Positions 8,339 through 20,008 of a stretch of 64,000 bases of DNA are shown one piece after another. The position numbers and the translations under genes were made by a program. The stretch's first letter is position 1, and every line of letters starts with the position of its first letter. Origin of the DNA: Nocardiopsis gilva YIM 90087 (GTDB lineage Bacteria; Actinomycetota; Actinomycetes; Streptosporangiales; Streptosporangiaceae); the NCBI RefSeq assembly GCF_002263495.1, contig NZ_CP022753.1:1302001-1366000 (forward strand), written 5' to 3'. Under the pieces are notes generated by a model, which saw only the letters and a program-made list of their open reading frames with translations, was not told the DNA's origin and made no database searches.

Positions 8339-8890
8339 GCGGACACGCCGCCCGGGAGGGTGCGGACAGGGCAGAGGGGGCGGATGCGGCCGCTCCGGTT
8401 CGCCGCGTGGCCGTCATCACCGCCTCCAACCGGGCCGCGGCCGGGGTCTACCCGGACCGATCCGGCCCGATCCTGGTGGAGGAGCTGGAGCGCGCCGGGT
8501 TCGCGGCCGAGGGGCCGTGGGTGGTGCCCGATGGCGCACCGGTCGCCGAGGCACTGCGGCGCGCCCTGGCCGAGGGCTACGACGCCGCGATCACCACCGG
8601 CGGCACCGGGCTGACCCCGGGGACGACACCCCGGAGGCCACCCGCCCGCTGCTGGTCCGCGAAATCCCGGGCATCCCGAGGCGCTGCGCTCGGCCGGGCG
8701 GGACAAGGGCGTTCCCACGGCACTGCTCTCCCGCGGCCTGGCGGGATCGCCGAGCGCGGCGGTCACCGCATGCTCGTGGTCAACCTTCCGGGCTCCGGCG
8801 GGGCGTGCGCGACGGCATGGAGGTGCTCCGGCCGGTCCTTGGACACGCCATCGACCAGATGCGCGGCGGCGACCACCCCGGACCTCCTAA
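8335..8890 (+). pseudogene. mogA/moaB-like molybdopterin adenylyltransferase, multiply frameshifted
   Basis: The frame starts correctly (ATG overlapping the moaC stop) with VRRVAVITASNRAAAGVYPD and ITTGGTGLTPG, the MogA/MoaB core. It then leaves frame. Conserved pieces continue in other frames: DDTPEATRPLLVREIPGIP in frame 3, ALRSAGRDKGVPTALLSRGL in frame 2, GIAERGGHRMLVVNLPGS in frame 1, and GVRDGMEVLRPVLGHAIDQM in frame 3. Each break fits loss of one or two G/C bases (near 8623, 8683, 8749 and 8796). With about four indels in 180 bp, the gene is either decaying or badly base-called here. A TAA at 8888 ends one frame; the true original end is uncertain. Confidence 0.85.
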
Positions 8891-9060
8891 GGCCGACACC
8901 AGCCCTCGCGCCTGTCCACGGCCCGGTATCACCCTTGGTGGTCAGACCACTATTCCGGTTTCCTACGGGTCCCTTTTGTCATCACATTGCTTGATCGCCG
9001 CCCACCTGCGGGGCGTGGTGGAATACTGGGCCTTGTCACCCCGGGATCGGAGGGACGGAA

Positions 9061-9702
9061 GTGAATCGGATCCGTGGCTGGCCGATCACCCTGGCCGAGG
9101 GGCCGGTCGGTCTGCGCCCTCTGCGGCTCCGCGATGCCGCGGCGCTGCGTGAGACGCGCGTGCGCAACGCCGAATGGCTTCGACCCTGGGAACCCACCCA
9201 TCCCGAGATGCCGCTGCAGACCACCGGCATCACGCCGTACATCGCCATGCTCCAGGCCATCCGCAGGGAGGCCCGGAACGGCATCTCGATGCCGTGGGCC
9301 GTCACCTACGACGGGGTCTTCGTCGGCCAGCTGACGATCAGCGCGATCGTCTGGGGGTCGGCGCGCTCCGCTCAGGTGGGCTACTGGATCGACAGCGCCT
9401 ACGCTGGGCGGGGAATCACCCCCACGGCGGTGGCGCTCGCGGTCGACCACGCGTTCTTCACGGTCGGCCTGCACCGGATCGAGGCCAACATCCGTCCGGA
9501 GAACCAGGCGAGCCGGCGCGTCGCCGAGAAGCTCGGTTTCCACGAGGAGGGCATCCGCAGGCGCCAGCTGCACATCGACGGTGCCTGGCGAGACCACATC
9601 TGCTACGCCTTGACGTGCGAAGACGTTCCCGGTGGACTGCTCGCCCGGTGGCGGCGCCGACGCCATGTCAGCGAAACCGGGCCGCCGCAGGAAGGGCGCT
9701 GA
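9061..9702 (+). CDS. rimJ: RimJ-type GNAT N-acetyltransferase
   Basis: This is a GCN5-related acetyltransferase of the ribosomal-protein-alanine type. GPVGLRPLRLRDAAAL at the N-terminus is followed by GYWIDSAYAGRGITPTAVAL, the acetyl-CoA pyrophosphate-binding Q/RxxGxG-like loop, and then HRIEANIRPENQASRRVAEKLGFHEEG. The 213-residue length fits. GGAGG lies about 7 nt before the GTG start at 9061. The gene lies between glp and glpR, as in Corynebacterium and other actinobacteria; the natural substrate is not known. Confidence 0.92.
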   Translation: MNRIRGWPITLAEGPVGLRPLRLRDAAALRETRVRNAEWLRPWEPTHPEMPLQTTGITPYIAMLQAIRREARNGISMPWAVTYDGVFVGQLTISAIVWGSARSAQVGYWIDSAYAGRGITPTAVALAVDHAFFTVGLHRIEANIRPENQASRRVAEKLGFHEEGIRRRQLHIDGAWRDHICYALTCEDVPGGLLARWRRRRHVSETGPPQEGR

Positions 9703-10112
9703 ACCACCACTGACCGAAAACCAGGAGGAGGCCGTTTCCTCAGCTCATACCGCGTAACTCACGGTGGGGTCGCAACAACGGATGGTGTGATTGTCGGATT
9801 CCTACCGTCGATTCGCCCGCTGAGGAGACATCTGGGTACAAGGAAAGACTGTAATCTCACGACACTCCGGCCCGAATATTGCGCATTTACGGACACCGGG
9901 TCGTACGGTGCGGAACGTAGAGGCATCGACGATGCGGGCATACGTGCATAAGGCGCATGGGAGACGGCGGTTGGTGAGCGGTACTGCGAAAGCCGCAGAC
10001 GGCGGATCGTGACCTCGGGTTGCCCCGTCGGTTCCCGTGAGGGTTTACGCACGGGCCGCCGCGTCGCCGGGTGTCAGAGAGTGTCCGGTGACCTGCGGTA
10101 CGAGGAGGAGTG
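9703..10112. other. Intergenic region upstream of glpR/sepX
   Basis: This stretch of about 410 bases is less GC-rich than its flanks. I see no supported ORF and no RNA gene fold. It probably carries the promoter of glpR; GAGGAGG at 10102-10108 is that gene's RBS. No confident promoter boxes. Confidence 0.4.
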
Positions 10113-10772
10113 ATGAGCAGCTCTCCCTTGTACCTCGCCATTGTCGTGGTCTGGCTCATCGTCCTCGTTCCGATGCTGATGCGCCGCGACGCCGCCGAGC
10201 CCACTTTCGGCACCGGCCGCCGGGCCGACGACGACACAGCCGAGGACGGTGCCGAGGACCCCGCCGACGAGAGCGTCGACGAGGACGGCGCTGGTGACCC
10301 CCTCGACGACCCCGACTCCCAGCGCACTCAGGTGCTCCGCTACGACGGAGGCGAGGCCGGCGACACGGCCGATCCGCGGCGGCCCGGTCCGCGCCCCCGT
10401 CCGCTGCCTGCCGTCCCCGGACGGGCCCGCGTCATCGCCCGCCGCAGGCGCCGCACCACCGGCCTGACCACCCTGTTCATCGCCACGGCCATCGCCGTGG
10501 CATCTGGCCTGGGGGCGTGGTGGGTTCTGGCCCCACCGGCCCTGTTGCTGGCGGGGCACGTGGCGCTTCTCCGGGAAGCCGCGAAGGCCGACGCCGAACG
10601 CCGCGTCGCCGAACTCCGCGAACACCGCCGCCGTGCCGCCCTCCGCGCCCGCCGGGCCCGCGAACAGGCCGCACGCGAGGCCGAGGTCGTCGACCTCTCC
10701 GACGTCGCCTCCCGCCGGGACCAGGTCTACGACCAGTACGCCGACGCCCACCTGCGCGCTGCGGGCGACTGA
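10113..10772 (+). CDS. sepX: Divisome membrane protein GlpR/SepX
   Basis: The protein starts with a TM segment (YLAIVVVWLIVLVPMLMRR), then has an acidic disordered region (residues ~30-85), an Arg/Pro-rich stretch and a second hydrophobic hairpin (TGLTTLFIATAIAVASGLGAWWVLAPPALLLAG). A basic/acidic coiled coil ends in VVDLSDVASRRDQVYDQYADAHLRAAGD. This architecture and the glp-rimJ-glpR order match GlpR of Corynebacterium and SepX of Streptomyces, a membrane protein needed for stable Z-rings and hyphal cross-walls. ATG 10113 is preferred to the adjacent GTG 10110 because of RBS spacing. Confidence 0.82.
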   Translation: MSSSPLYLAIVVVWLIVLVPMLMRRDAAEPTFGTGRRADDDTAEDGAEDPADESVDEDGAGDPLDDPDSQRTQVLRYDGGEAGDTADPRRPGPRPRPLPAVPGRARVIARRRRRTTGLTTLFIATAIAVASGLGAWWVLAPPALLLAGHVALLREAAKADAERRVAELREHRRRAALRARRAREQAAREAEVVDLSDVASRRDQVYDQYADAHLRAAGD

Positions 10773-10836
10773 CCCCACCGGCGGGTGACGCGTTCGAACC
10801 ACCCCGAGGAAGCTGCTAAAGTCGTACACGTCTTGA

Positions 10837-10910
10837 GGGGCTGTAGCGCAGTCCGGTAGCGCACCTCGTTCGCATCGAGGGGGTCAGGGGTTCAAATCCC
10901 CTCAGCTCCA
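10837..10910 (+). tRNA. tRNA-Ala(CGC)
   Basis: The cloverleaf has acceptor GGGGCTG/CAGCTCC, D-stem GCGC/GCGC, anticodon stem CCTCG/CGAGG with loop TTCGCAT (anticodon CGC), and T-arm AGGGG-TTCAAAT-CCCCT. The discriminator is A; CCA is not encoded. Confidence 0.95.
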
Positions 10911-10916
10911 CCTCAG

Positions 10917-10954
10917 AAAAAGGCCGATTCCCGAAACGGGAGTCGGCCTTTTTT
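10917..10954 (+). terminator. Intrinsic terminator after tRNA-Ala
   Basis: AAAAAGGCCGA and a CCCG loop region pair with CGGG and TCGGCC, followed by a run of six T. It lies 6 nt downstream of the tRNA. The A-run on the 5' side would let it work in both directions. Confidence 0.9.
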
Positions 10955-11157
10955 CGCTGGGTACAGCAGTGCGGTACTGCGATGGGGTGACGTGGGTGCC
11001 GTCGGCGCCGCTGAGGCGCCTCTCGGCTCTCCGGGTGGCCATCCCCGGGGCGTTGGGTCATCGTCGTCACACAAGGCCGGGCATACCACCGCCATTCGCG
11101 GTCAATGAAGTCCATTCACATCTCATCGGGCATTCGGGGTGTGGGAAGATTCCACGC

Positions 11158-14544
<3,387 letters not shown>

Positions 14545-15206
14545 GCATAGGGCTGGCCGTGGCCGTCGCCCCGCGGAGGTGCGGTCGCCGACCTGGCGCG
14601 AACTCCGGCATTACCGACTTTTGGCCATAATTTACCTAGTTGGCGCCTGCGCAATCCGGGCCGAAGCGCGCCGTAAGAATCAATACCGCCGCATGAGGGT
14701 CTAAGGACCCTTAATATGGTGAGTGCTTGACCGTAACCTGGGGTGCGCGAGGCGTCGGGGCCGCGTGTGCTCCGAGTGGCTCGCCGCGCAGCCCGGCGTC
14801 TGAGGTAGTGACTTTTCCGGATATTTGGCGCTCTTTAGCCGCTGTCATGGGCTAGGTTTCCTGAGTCCGGGGAATTTCGCTGGTGGAGGCGTGAAATTCG
14901 ACCGCGGCCGAGTCGGCTCCGGAGGCGGGGAGGCGCGGGTCAACCGCGCTTTTCGCTCTCCGGAATGGATGCCGCCCCCATCTCCGTACATCGAATGCCG
15001 TGTCCTCGCAGGTTCATGCGGTGTCAATGGTGCCTGGATGTGTCATCGGCACGGTCCGCCACCTGCGGCGTTCAGGTTGAATTTCACACTATGACAGAGA
15101 ATGTCAAAGAACGCCGTTAATATTTGCATCCGGGGCTTGTGTCTGGTGTGCCCGATAGGTCATCTTATTGGACGGGGATGGACGAAGTTCGAGCGAAAGG
15201 TGCGCT
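14545..15206. other. Long intergenic region, lower GC
   Basis: These 660 bases contain no supported gene; the short ORFs in it have poor codon structure and no RBS. Two small dyads are visible, AGGGTC-TAAG-GACCCT near 14695-14710 and TGACA-N6-TGTCA at 15093-15108. The AT-richer stretch 15090-15200 probably holds the promoter of the small secreted protein. An undetected small RNA cannot be excluded. Confidence 0.4.
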
Positions 15207-15446
15207 GTGCTCAAGAAGATCTGTGCGGTGGCGGCGATCTCGGCCGCTGCCGTTATGGGGACGTCTTTCCCTGCTGCTGCGGACGACACGGCCGTAACGC
15301 AGAACCCCGGATGGGGTGCGCTCGCCGGGTGGAGCTGGTGGGCCGCGACGGCCGAAACCACGACCGAAACCGCGAAGTCCATCGTGGACTGGATGGAGAT
15401 CGACGAACTGTTCGATGGCTCCGGAGGATGGAGCTGGTGGGCCTAG
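15207..15446 (+). CDS. Small secreted protein with duplicated GWSWWA motif
   Basis: I do not recognise a family. The 79-residue product starts VLKKICAVAAISAAAVMGTS and has a Sec signal peptide ending about PAAA|DD. The mature part of ~50 residues contains GWGALAGWSWWAATAE, an acidic/Thr-rich middle (TETAKSIVDWMEIDELFD) and the C-terminus GGWSWWA. The motif GWSWWA therefore occurs twice, once exactly at the C-terminus. GAAAGG lies 6-7 nt before GTG 15207. It stands alone between long non-coding DNA and a GC-rich hairpin. Possible roles include surface or cell-wall attachment through the Trp motif, or a secreted peptide, but these are guesses. Confidence 0.68.
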   Translation: MLKKICAVAAISAAAVMGTSFPAAADDTAVTQNPGWGALAGWSWWAATAETTTETAKSIVDWMEIDELFDGSGGWSWWA

Positions 15447-15476
15447 TCGGCGCCACCGCGGCGCCGATGGCCGACA

Positions 15477-15510
15477 GGGGCCGGTCCCGGAATCGTCCGG
15501 GGCCGGCCCC
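15477..15510 (+). terminator. GC-rich hairpin after the small secreted protein
   Basis: GGGGCCGG (15477-15484) pairs with CCGGCCCC (15503-15510), with an inner CCCGG/CCGGG helix. There is no T-run, as for many actinobacterial terminators. A further GGCGCC/GGCGCC dyad precedes it at about 15449-15467. Confidence 0.55.
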
Positions 15511-15653
15511 GTCGCATGTGCGGCCCTAGGTGCGCAGAATCCCCGCGATTGCGACAATCGAGGCATCCGTTGCACCACCTTCACGCTGCATCCCCCGAGT
15601 AGTTACCCGGTAGTACGACGATGAGGGCACCCCCACACGATTTGGAGGAGAGG

Positions 15654-17546
15654 GTGGCTCTCTCACACACGCGCCCGCTCATCTCGGCGGCCGCGGCCAC
15701 GGCGCTCACCTTCGGCGCCGTACTCATCCCCGCGTCCCCGGCCGCCGCGGAGACCCCGCGCGTCCACGCGGTCCAGGGCCTGACACGCCTGTCCCCCTAC
15801 GCCGGGCAGGACGTCGCCGACGTTCCCGGCGTCGTCACCGCGGTCAACCGGTTCGGTTCGGCCCGCGGCTTCTGGTTCCAGGACCCGGACGGTGACGGCG
15901 ACCCGCGCACCAGCGAGGCCCTGTTCGTGTTCACCGGCTCCACAACGCCCGACGTCGACCCCGGCGACGACGTCCGGGTCAGCGGCACCGTCACGGAGTA
16001 CAGCCCCGGCGACGGACTGCAGACCATCACCCAGCTCACCGACGCCGACTGGACCGTGGTCGACACCGACGCCGAGGTCCCGGCGGCCGTCGTTCTCGAC
16101 TCCGACACGATCCCCGACACCTACGCCCCCGACCACGAGGGGGACATCAGCCATCTGGAGCTGCGTCCCGACGAATCCGCTCTGGACTTCTGGGAAGCCC
16201 ACGAGCACATGGTGGTGCGGGTCGACGACGCGCCCGTGGTTGGACCCACCGACCGCTACAACGCGCTGTGGGTGACCACCAAGGAGAACCAGAACCGCAG
16301 TCCCCGCGGCGGCACCGTCTACGGCGGCTACGACGACCCCAACAGCGGGCGGCTCAAGATCGAGTCGCTGATCCCGTTCGCCGAGCGGCCCTTCCCGAAG
16401 GCCGACGTCGGTGACGAGCTGGCCGGCATCACCGAGGGCCCGCTCTACTACAGGCGGTTCGGCGGCTACCTGCTGAAGGCCACCACGCTGGGGCGGCACG
16501 TGGACAACGAGCTGCCGCGCGGCGTCGCCGACGACCACCGGGACTGGGAGCTGTCGGCCGCCACCTACAACGTGGAGAACCTCTCCGCGACCGACGCACA
16601 GGAGAAGTTCGACGGGCTGGCCCAGGGCGTCGCCGTGAACCTGGGTTCTCCCGACATCGTGGCGCTGGAGGAGATCCAGGACAACAACGGCACCGTCAAC
16701 GACGGCACGGTGGCGGCCGACCGGACGCTCGACCGCTTCGTCGCCGCTATCAAGGACGCCGGCGGACCCGCCTACGAGTGGCGGCAGGTCAGCCCCGAGG
16801 ACGGCGCCGACGGCGGGCAGCCCGGCGGCAACATCCGCAACGCCTTCCTGGTCAACCCGGCACGGGTCGCCTTCGTCGACCGCGACGGAGGCGACGCGAC
16901 CACCCCCGTCGAGGTCGTCGAAGGCCCTGACGGCCGCGCCCGGCTCAGCGCCTCGCCCGGCCGGATCTCCCCGGGGGACGACGCCTGGCAGCGCAGCCGC
17001 AAGCCCCTCGTCGGCGAGTTCGTGTTCGAAGGGCGGCCCGTCTTCATCGTCACGAACCACTTCGCGTCCAAGCGCGGCGATCAGGCGCTGCACGGCATCC
17101 ACCAGCCGCCCGAGCGCACCTCCGAGATCCAGCGGCACGACCAGGCAGAGCTGGTGCGGGCGTTCACCGACGACCTCACCGCGGCGGACCCCGCCGCCAA
17201 CGTCATGGTGGTCGGCGACCTCAACGACTTCCAGTTCTCCCGGACCCTGGAGATCCTGACCGCCGACGGCGGGCTAAACAACCCCCTGCTCGGCCTGCCC
17301 GAGGAGGAGCGGTACAACTACGTCTACGACGGCAACTCCCAGGCACTGGACCACATGCTGCTCGACCCGGCGGCCGGCGAGCGCGCCCGCTACGAGGTCG
17401 TGCGGACCAACGCGGAGTTCCACGAACAGGTCAGCGACCACGACCCGCAGGTGGTCCGGTTCCGCCCGCTGACCGGCGACGCCAGGATCGACCACCGCGA
17501 GGACCGCAGGTACTACTCGGGGGCCGGGCGGCCGAACCGCGGCTGA
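15654..17546 (+). CDS. Secreted endonuclease/exonuclease/phosphatase-family nuclease (ExeM/NucH-like)
   Basis: A Sec signal peptide (ISAAAATALTFGAVLIPASPAAA|ET) precedes an OB-fold-like domain (residues ~40-135: TRLSPYAGQDVADVPGVVTA, FWFQDPDGDGDPRTSEALFV) and a C-terminal EEP nuclease domain. Motifs are ATYNVENLS, PDIVALEEIQDNNG, VTNHFASKRGD, VVGDLNDFQFS and the final SDHDPQVV. This is the architecture of extracellular DNases such as ExeM. It probably degrades DNA outside the cell for phosphate or nitrogen, or remodels biofilm. The GTG start at 15654 has GGAGGAG 5 nt upstream. It is monocistronic by position. Confidence 0.92.
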   Translation: MALSHTRPLISAAAATALTFGAVLIPASPAAAETPRVHAVQGLTRLSPYAGQDVADVPGVVTAVNRFGSARGFWFQDPDGDGDPRTSEALFVFTGSTTPDVDPGDDVRVSGTVTEYSPGDGLQTITQLTDADWTVVDTDAEVPAAVVLDSDTIPDTYAPDHEGDISHLELRPDESALDFWEAHEHMVVRVDDAPVVGPTDRYNALWVTTKENQNRSPRGGTVYGGYDDPNSGRLKIESLIPFAERPFPKADVGDELAGITEGPLYYRRFGGYLLKATTLGRHVDNELPRGVADDHRDWELSAATYNVENLSATDAQEKFDGLAQGVAVNLGSPDIVALEEIQDNNGTVNDGTVAADRTLDRFVAAIKDAGGPAYEWRQVSPEDGADGGQPGGNIRNAFLVNPARVAFVDRDGGDATTPVEVVEGPDGRARLSASPGRISPGDDAWQRSRKPLVGEFVFEGRPVFIVTNHFASKRGDQALHGIHQPPERTSEIQRHDQAELVRAFTDDLTAADPAANVMVVGDLNDFQFSRTLEILTADGGLNNPLLGLPEEERYNYVYDGNSQALDHMLLDPAAGERARYEVVRTNAEFHEQVSDHDPQVVRFRPLTGDARIDHREDRRYYSGAGRPNRG

Positions 17547-17719
17547 CCCGCCCCGGACCGGCGGACGCGGTGCGACGCGGGAGAGGGCGCCGCGCCCGCC
17601 GGGCGGCCCCGGGCCGCGGGGCGAGGGGAGAAAAGGCGGAGCGTCGGGATGCCCGCCAACAGGCGCGAGTGAGACGCCGCCCAACGGTTCCGGGACGGCG
17701 CCTTCGGGTAGTCACTTCG

Positions 17720-18045
17720 TTTGAACCCTCCCCCAGCTGAAGCAGGGGGATTCCTGGCTCAGGAAGCCCCACGGGCCAGCGACCTGAGAGGTCGTAATCC
17801 CTCAACACCAGCCGGGACGGAACCTGCCCGGTTTGGTACGGCAAAGCTAGGTCGTTCTGTGCCGTCTTGGTTCTCGACCGACACGGTGTACGCGCTTGGT
17901 TCTCGCAACGCACGGGTACACGATACCCGAATACCCGATCATGCGGGCGGTCTTTCGCCCTGATGGCGAACCCCGTTCGTGCCCTGCTCCGCAGGGGCTC
18001 GATTCCTCCCCCCGGCTCAAGCCGGGGCATCCTCGAAAGAGACCC
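17720..18045. mobile_element. Possible non-autonomous IS200/IS605-like remnant
   Basis: The 540-base gap 17547-18086 has no coding signal. It contains two related hairpins in similar contexts: TCCCCC-A-GCT-GA-AGC-A-GGGGGA at 17729-17750, followed by TTCCTGGCTCAGGAAG, and CCTCCCCCCGGCT-CA-AGCCGGGG at 18006-18027, followed by CATCCTC. Sub-terminal imperfect hairpins with conserved flanks are how IS200/IS605 and IS607 ends look, and TTGAA precedes the first. No tnpA or tnpB is present, so this would be a deleted or MITE-like copy. The stretch 17560-17640 is simply very GC-rich. The family call rests on pattern memory. Confidence 0.4.
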
Positions 18046-18086
18046 GGTGACCCCCACCCCGGGCGAGATTGAGAGGAGCGCCGACC

Positions 18087-18644
18087 GTGCCCGGATTCCC
18101 GGACGACCCCACCCCTGATCACCCCCCGCGAACACCCGGCCCTCGCGGCCGCGAGTACCCCCAGGGCGAAGCGGCGGGCGGCTACCACCTCCCCGAGGAG
18201 CCGGCCGAGCCGACGCAGCCGTTGGACCGCGTCGAGGCGGAGGAGGACGAGCCGCCGGTCGCCGCCGAGCGCTTCCGGCGCGAGACCCCGGCCCGGCGCA
18301 AGGCCATCCCCGTCGAGCCGACCCGCCACCACTGGCGGCTGGTCACCGCCACCGTGCTGTTCGTCATGTTCCTCGGGAGCTGGGCCGACTACATCGAGGA
18401 GGTCACCCGGGCCTACTGGCACCTGACCTTCTGGGGGCTGATCGGCGTGGCCGCGGTGGTGACCGCCTACCGCGAGCGGCGCAACGACTGGGAGCCGACC
18501 CCGCGCTGGCCGTGGGTCGCCGCCGCACTCGGTGGATCGCTGGCGGCCGAGCTGCTCATCGCGACCGTGGGATCTCCGATGGTGATGATCGGCTCGGTGA
18601 TCGTGCTGGGGCTGGGCCTGTTCCTCGTGCTGATGTTCGGCTGA
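18087..18644 (+). CDS. Hypothetical membrane protein with acidic proline-rich N-terminus
   Basis: Not recognised as a named family. The 185-residue product has a soluble Pro/Glu-rich region (residues 1-85), then three or four TM helices: WRLVTATVLFVMFLGSWADY, LTFWGLIGVAAVVTAY, and WPWVAAALGGSLAAELLIAT with VMIGSVIVLGLGLFLVLMFG. GAGGAG lies 8 nt before GTG 18087. It lies between the IS-like region and the convergent tatB gene. Function unknown. Confidence 0.72.
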   Translation: MPGFPDDPTPDHPPRTPGPRGREYPQGEAAGGYHLPEEPAEPTQPLDRVEAEEDEPPVAAERFRRETPARRKAIPVEPTRHHWRLVTATVLFVMFLGSWADYIEEVTRAYWHLTFWGLIGVAAVVTAYRERRNDWEPTPRWPWVAAALGGSLAAELLIATVGSPMVMIGSVIVLGLGLFLVLMFG

Positions 18645-18716
18645 GGTGGGTGACGGCCACGGACGCGGCCGGTTCGCCGGACGAGGCCAGGCCGGATCGG
18701 CCCGAAGGTTTCCCGG

Positions 18717-19034
18717 TCAGGTCGCCTCGGTGTCGAACGGCGGCCGCTTGCCGTTCAGCTGCGAGGCCGGACGGCGCGCCTCGCCCCCCTCGTCATCGGC
18801 CTCCCAGAAGTGCTTCTGCACGAAGCGTTTGGGGTTGAGGTCCTGCACGTCGAAGTCCTTGAACTCCGGTCCCAGGCCCTCGCGGAGGTCGTCCTTGGCG
18901 CTGTCGGCCATGGTGCGCAGCTGCCGCAGCACCCGCCCCACCTGCGCCGCGGCCTTCGGGAGCTGGTCGGGGCCGAAGATCAGCAGCGCAAGGGCACCGA
19001 GCACGAGGAATTCACCCGCACCGATGTTGAACAT
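18717..19034 (-). CDS. tatB: Sec-independent protein translocase TatB
   Basis: The 105-residue protein has an N-terminal membrane helix (GEFLVLGALALLIFGPDQLP) with the FGP hinge, followed by an amphipathic helix (KAAAQVGRVLRQLRTMADSA) and an acidic/basic tail. This is the TatA/TatB design. The glutamate in the TM helix and the long tail favour TatB, which with TatC recognises twin-arginine signal peptides. GGGGGAGG precedes the ATG at 19034. No tatA or tatC is adjacent, which is normal in actinobacteria. Confidence 0.88.
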   Translation of the reverse strand: MFNIGAGEFLVLGALALLIFGPDQLPKAAAQVGRVLRQLRTMADSAKDDLREGLGPEFKDFDVQDLNPKRFVQKHFWEADDEGGEARRPASQLNGKRPPFDTEAT

Positions 19035-19082
19035 GCCTCCCCCTTCACTGACCGATCGTGGCCGCCTCGACCTCTAAGCAGG

Positions 19083-19868
19083 TTAACCGCTCTCCCGTGG
19101 CACACGGACCGCGGCCCGGGCCACGGGCCGACGCTTCTCGGGCGCAGCGGTGGACCGGCCGGGCCCCAGCACGAGTCGGCTGATCAGGGCCACGATGGCG
19201 CCCAGCGCCATCCCGCCCAGCACCTCGCTGACCCAGTGGTAGTCGAGGACCACCATCAACGTCCCCACCAGTACCACGGGCAGAAGCGAGCCCAGCAGCG
19301 CGCGGCGCAGGGCCAGCGGGGCGGGACGCACGCCGCTCGCCCCGAACAGCAGCCAGGCGAGCAGGGGAAAGGTGAGCGCGGCGTTGGCGGTGTGGCCGGA
19401 CGGGTAGGAGACGAAGCCCTCGAAGGGGGTCGCGCCGAGGGTCACCGTCGTCGTCAGCCAGGCGGTGATGTTGCCGATTCCGGCGTTGACGATGTCCACG
19501 TCCAGAACCGGCGGAGTGCGCCCCACGTAGACCTTGAGTGCCGTGCCCAGCAGTGCGAGCGCCGCCAGGCCGGTGACAGTCGCCACAACCGGACGTGGAT
19601 CGCGCCACCGGAGACTCGCCCAGAACGCGGCGATCGCCAGGAGGGGGATGGTCACGCCGCGCTGGCCGAGGCGGGCGGCCGTGACGGCCAGGACATGGGC
19701 GACGCCCTGCGGCTGGCGGGGGTCGAAGTAGGCGTGCGCCGGAGCGTCGAACGAGGTGACCGGCCCATAGCCGATGACCTGCACCGTGATCACGAACAGC
19801 AGGACCGCGGCAACGGCGGTCCCCACTGCGTGCGGCCGCCACCAGGCCGCGCCCAGCCAAGCCCGCAC
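19083..19868 (-). CDS. PAP2-family membrane phosphatase
   Basis: This is a six-TM phosphatase of the phosphatidic-acid phosphatase type 2/BcrC superfamily. The three motifs are present: KVYVGRTPP (KxxxxxxRP), FVSYPSGHTAN (PSGH) and VVLDYHWVSEVLGG (x5Hx3D). It could dephosphorylate undecaprenyl pyrophosphate or a phosphatidate; the sequence does not decide which. The GTG at 19868 has GGGGAGGTGA upstream. It lies directly upstream of tatB on the same strand, 48 bp away. Confidence 0.9.
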   Translation of the reverse strand: MRAWLGAAWWRPHAVGTAVAAVLLFVITVQVIGYGPVTSFDAPAHAYFDPRQPQGVAHVLAVTAARLGQRGVTIPLLAIAAFWASLRWRDPRPVVATVTGLAALALLGTALKVYVGRTPPVLDVDIVNAGIGNITAWLTTTVTLGATPFEGFVSYPSGHTANAALTFPLLAWLLFGASGVRPAPLALRRALLGSLLPVVLVGTLMVVLDYHWVSEVLGGMALGAIVALISRLVLGPGRSTAAPEKRRPVARAAVRVPRESG

Positions 19869-20008
19869 CTGGCGCTCACCTCCCCGCGAAACCGCTCCAG
19901 TCTAAGCGCCCCCTGCGCAGCCGCTCGCGGCCCGCCGACGGGCGGCAGAGCGGGCATTAGGGTTGGCGGGGATCTTTGCCCGTGGAAGATCCGCCGTGTC
20001 CGGGGTGA

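Noticed and set aside
10816-11115. Minus-strand frame across tRNA-Ala and its terminator
   Set aside because: It runs through a structural RNA gene and an intrinsic terminator; no domain or RBS.
14825-15094. 89-codon ORF in the long gap before the small secreted protein
   Set aside because: No RBS, random-looking composition and no signal or domain.
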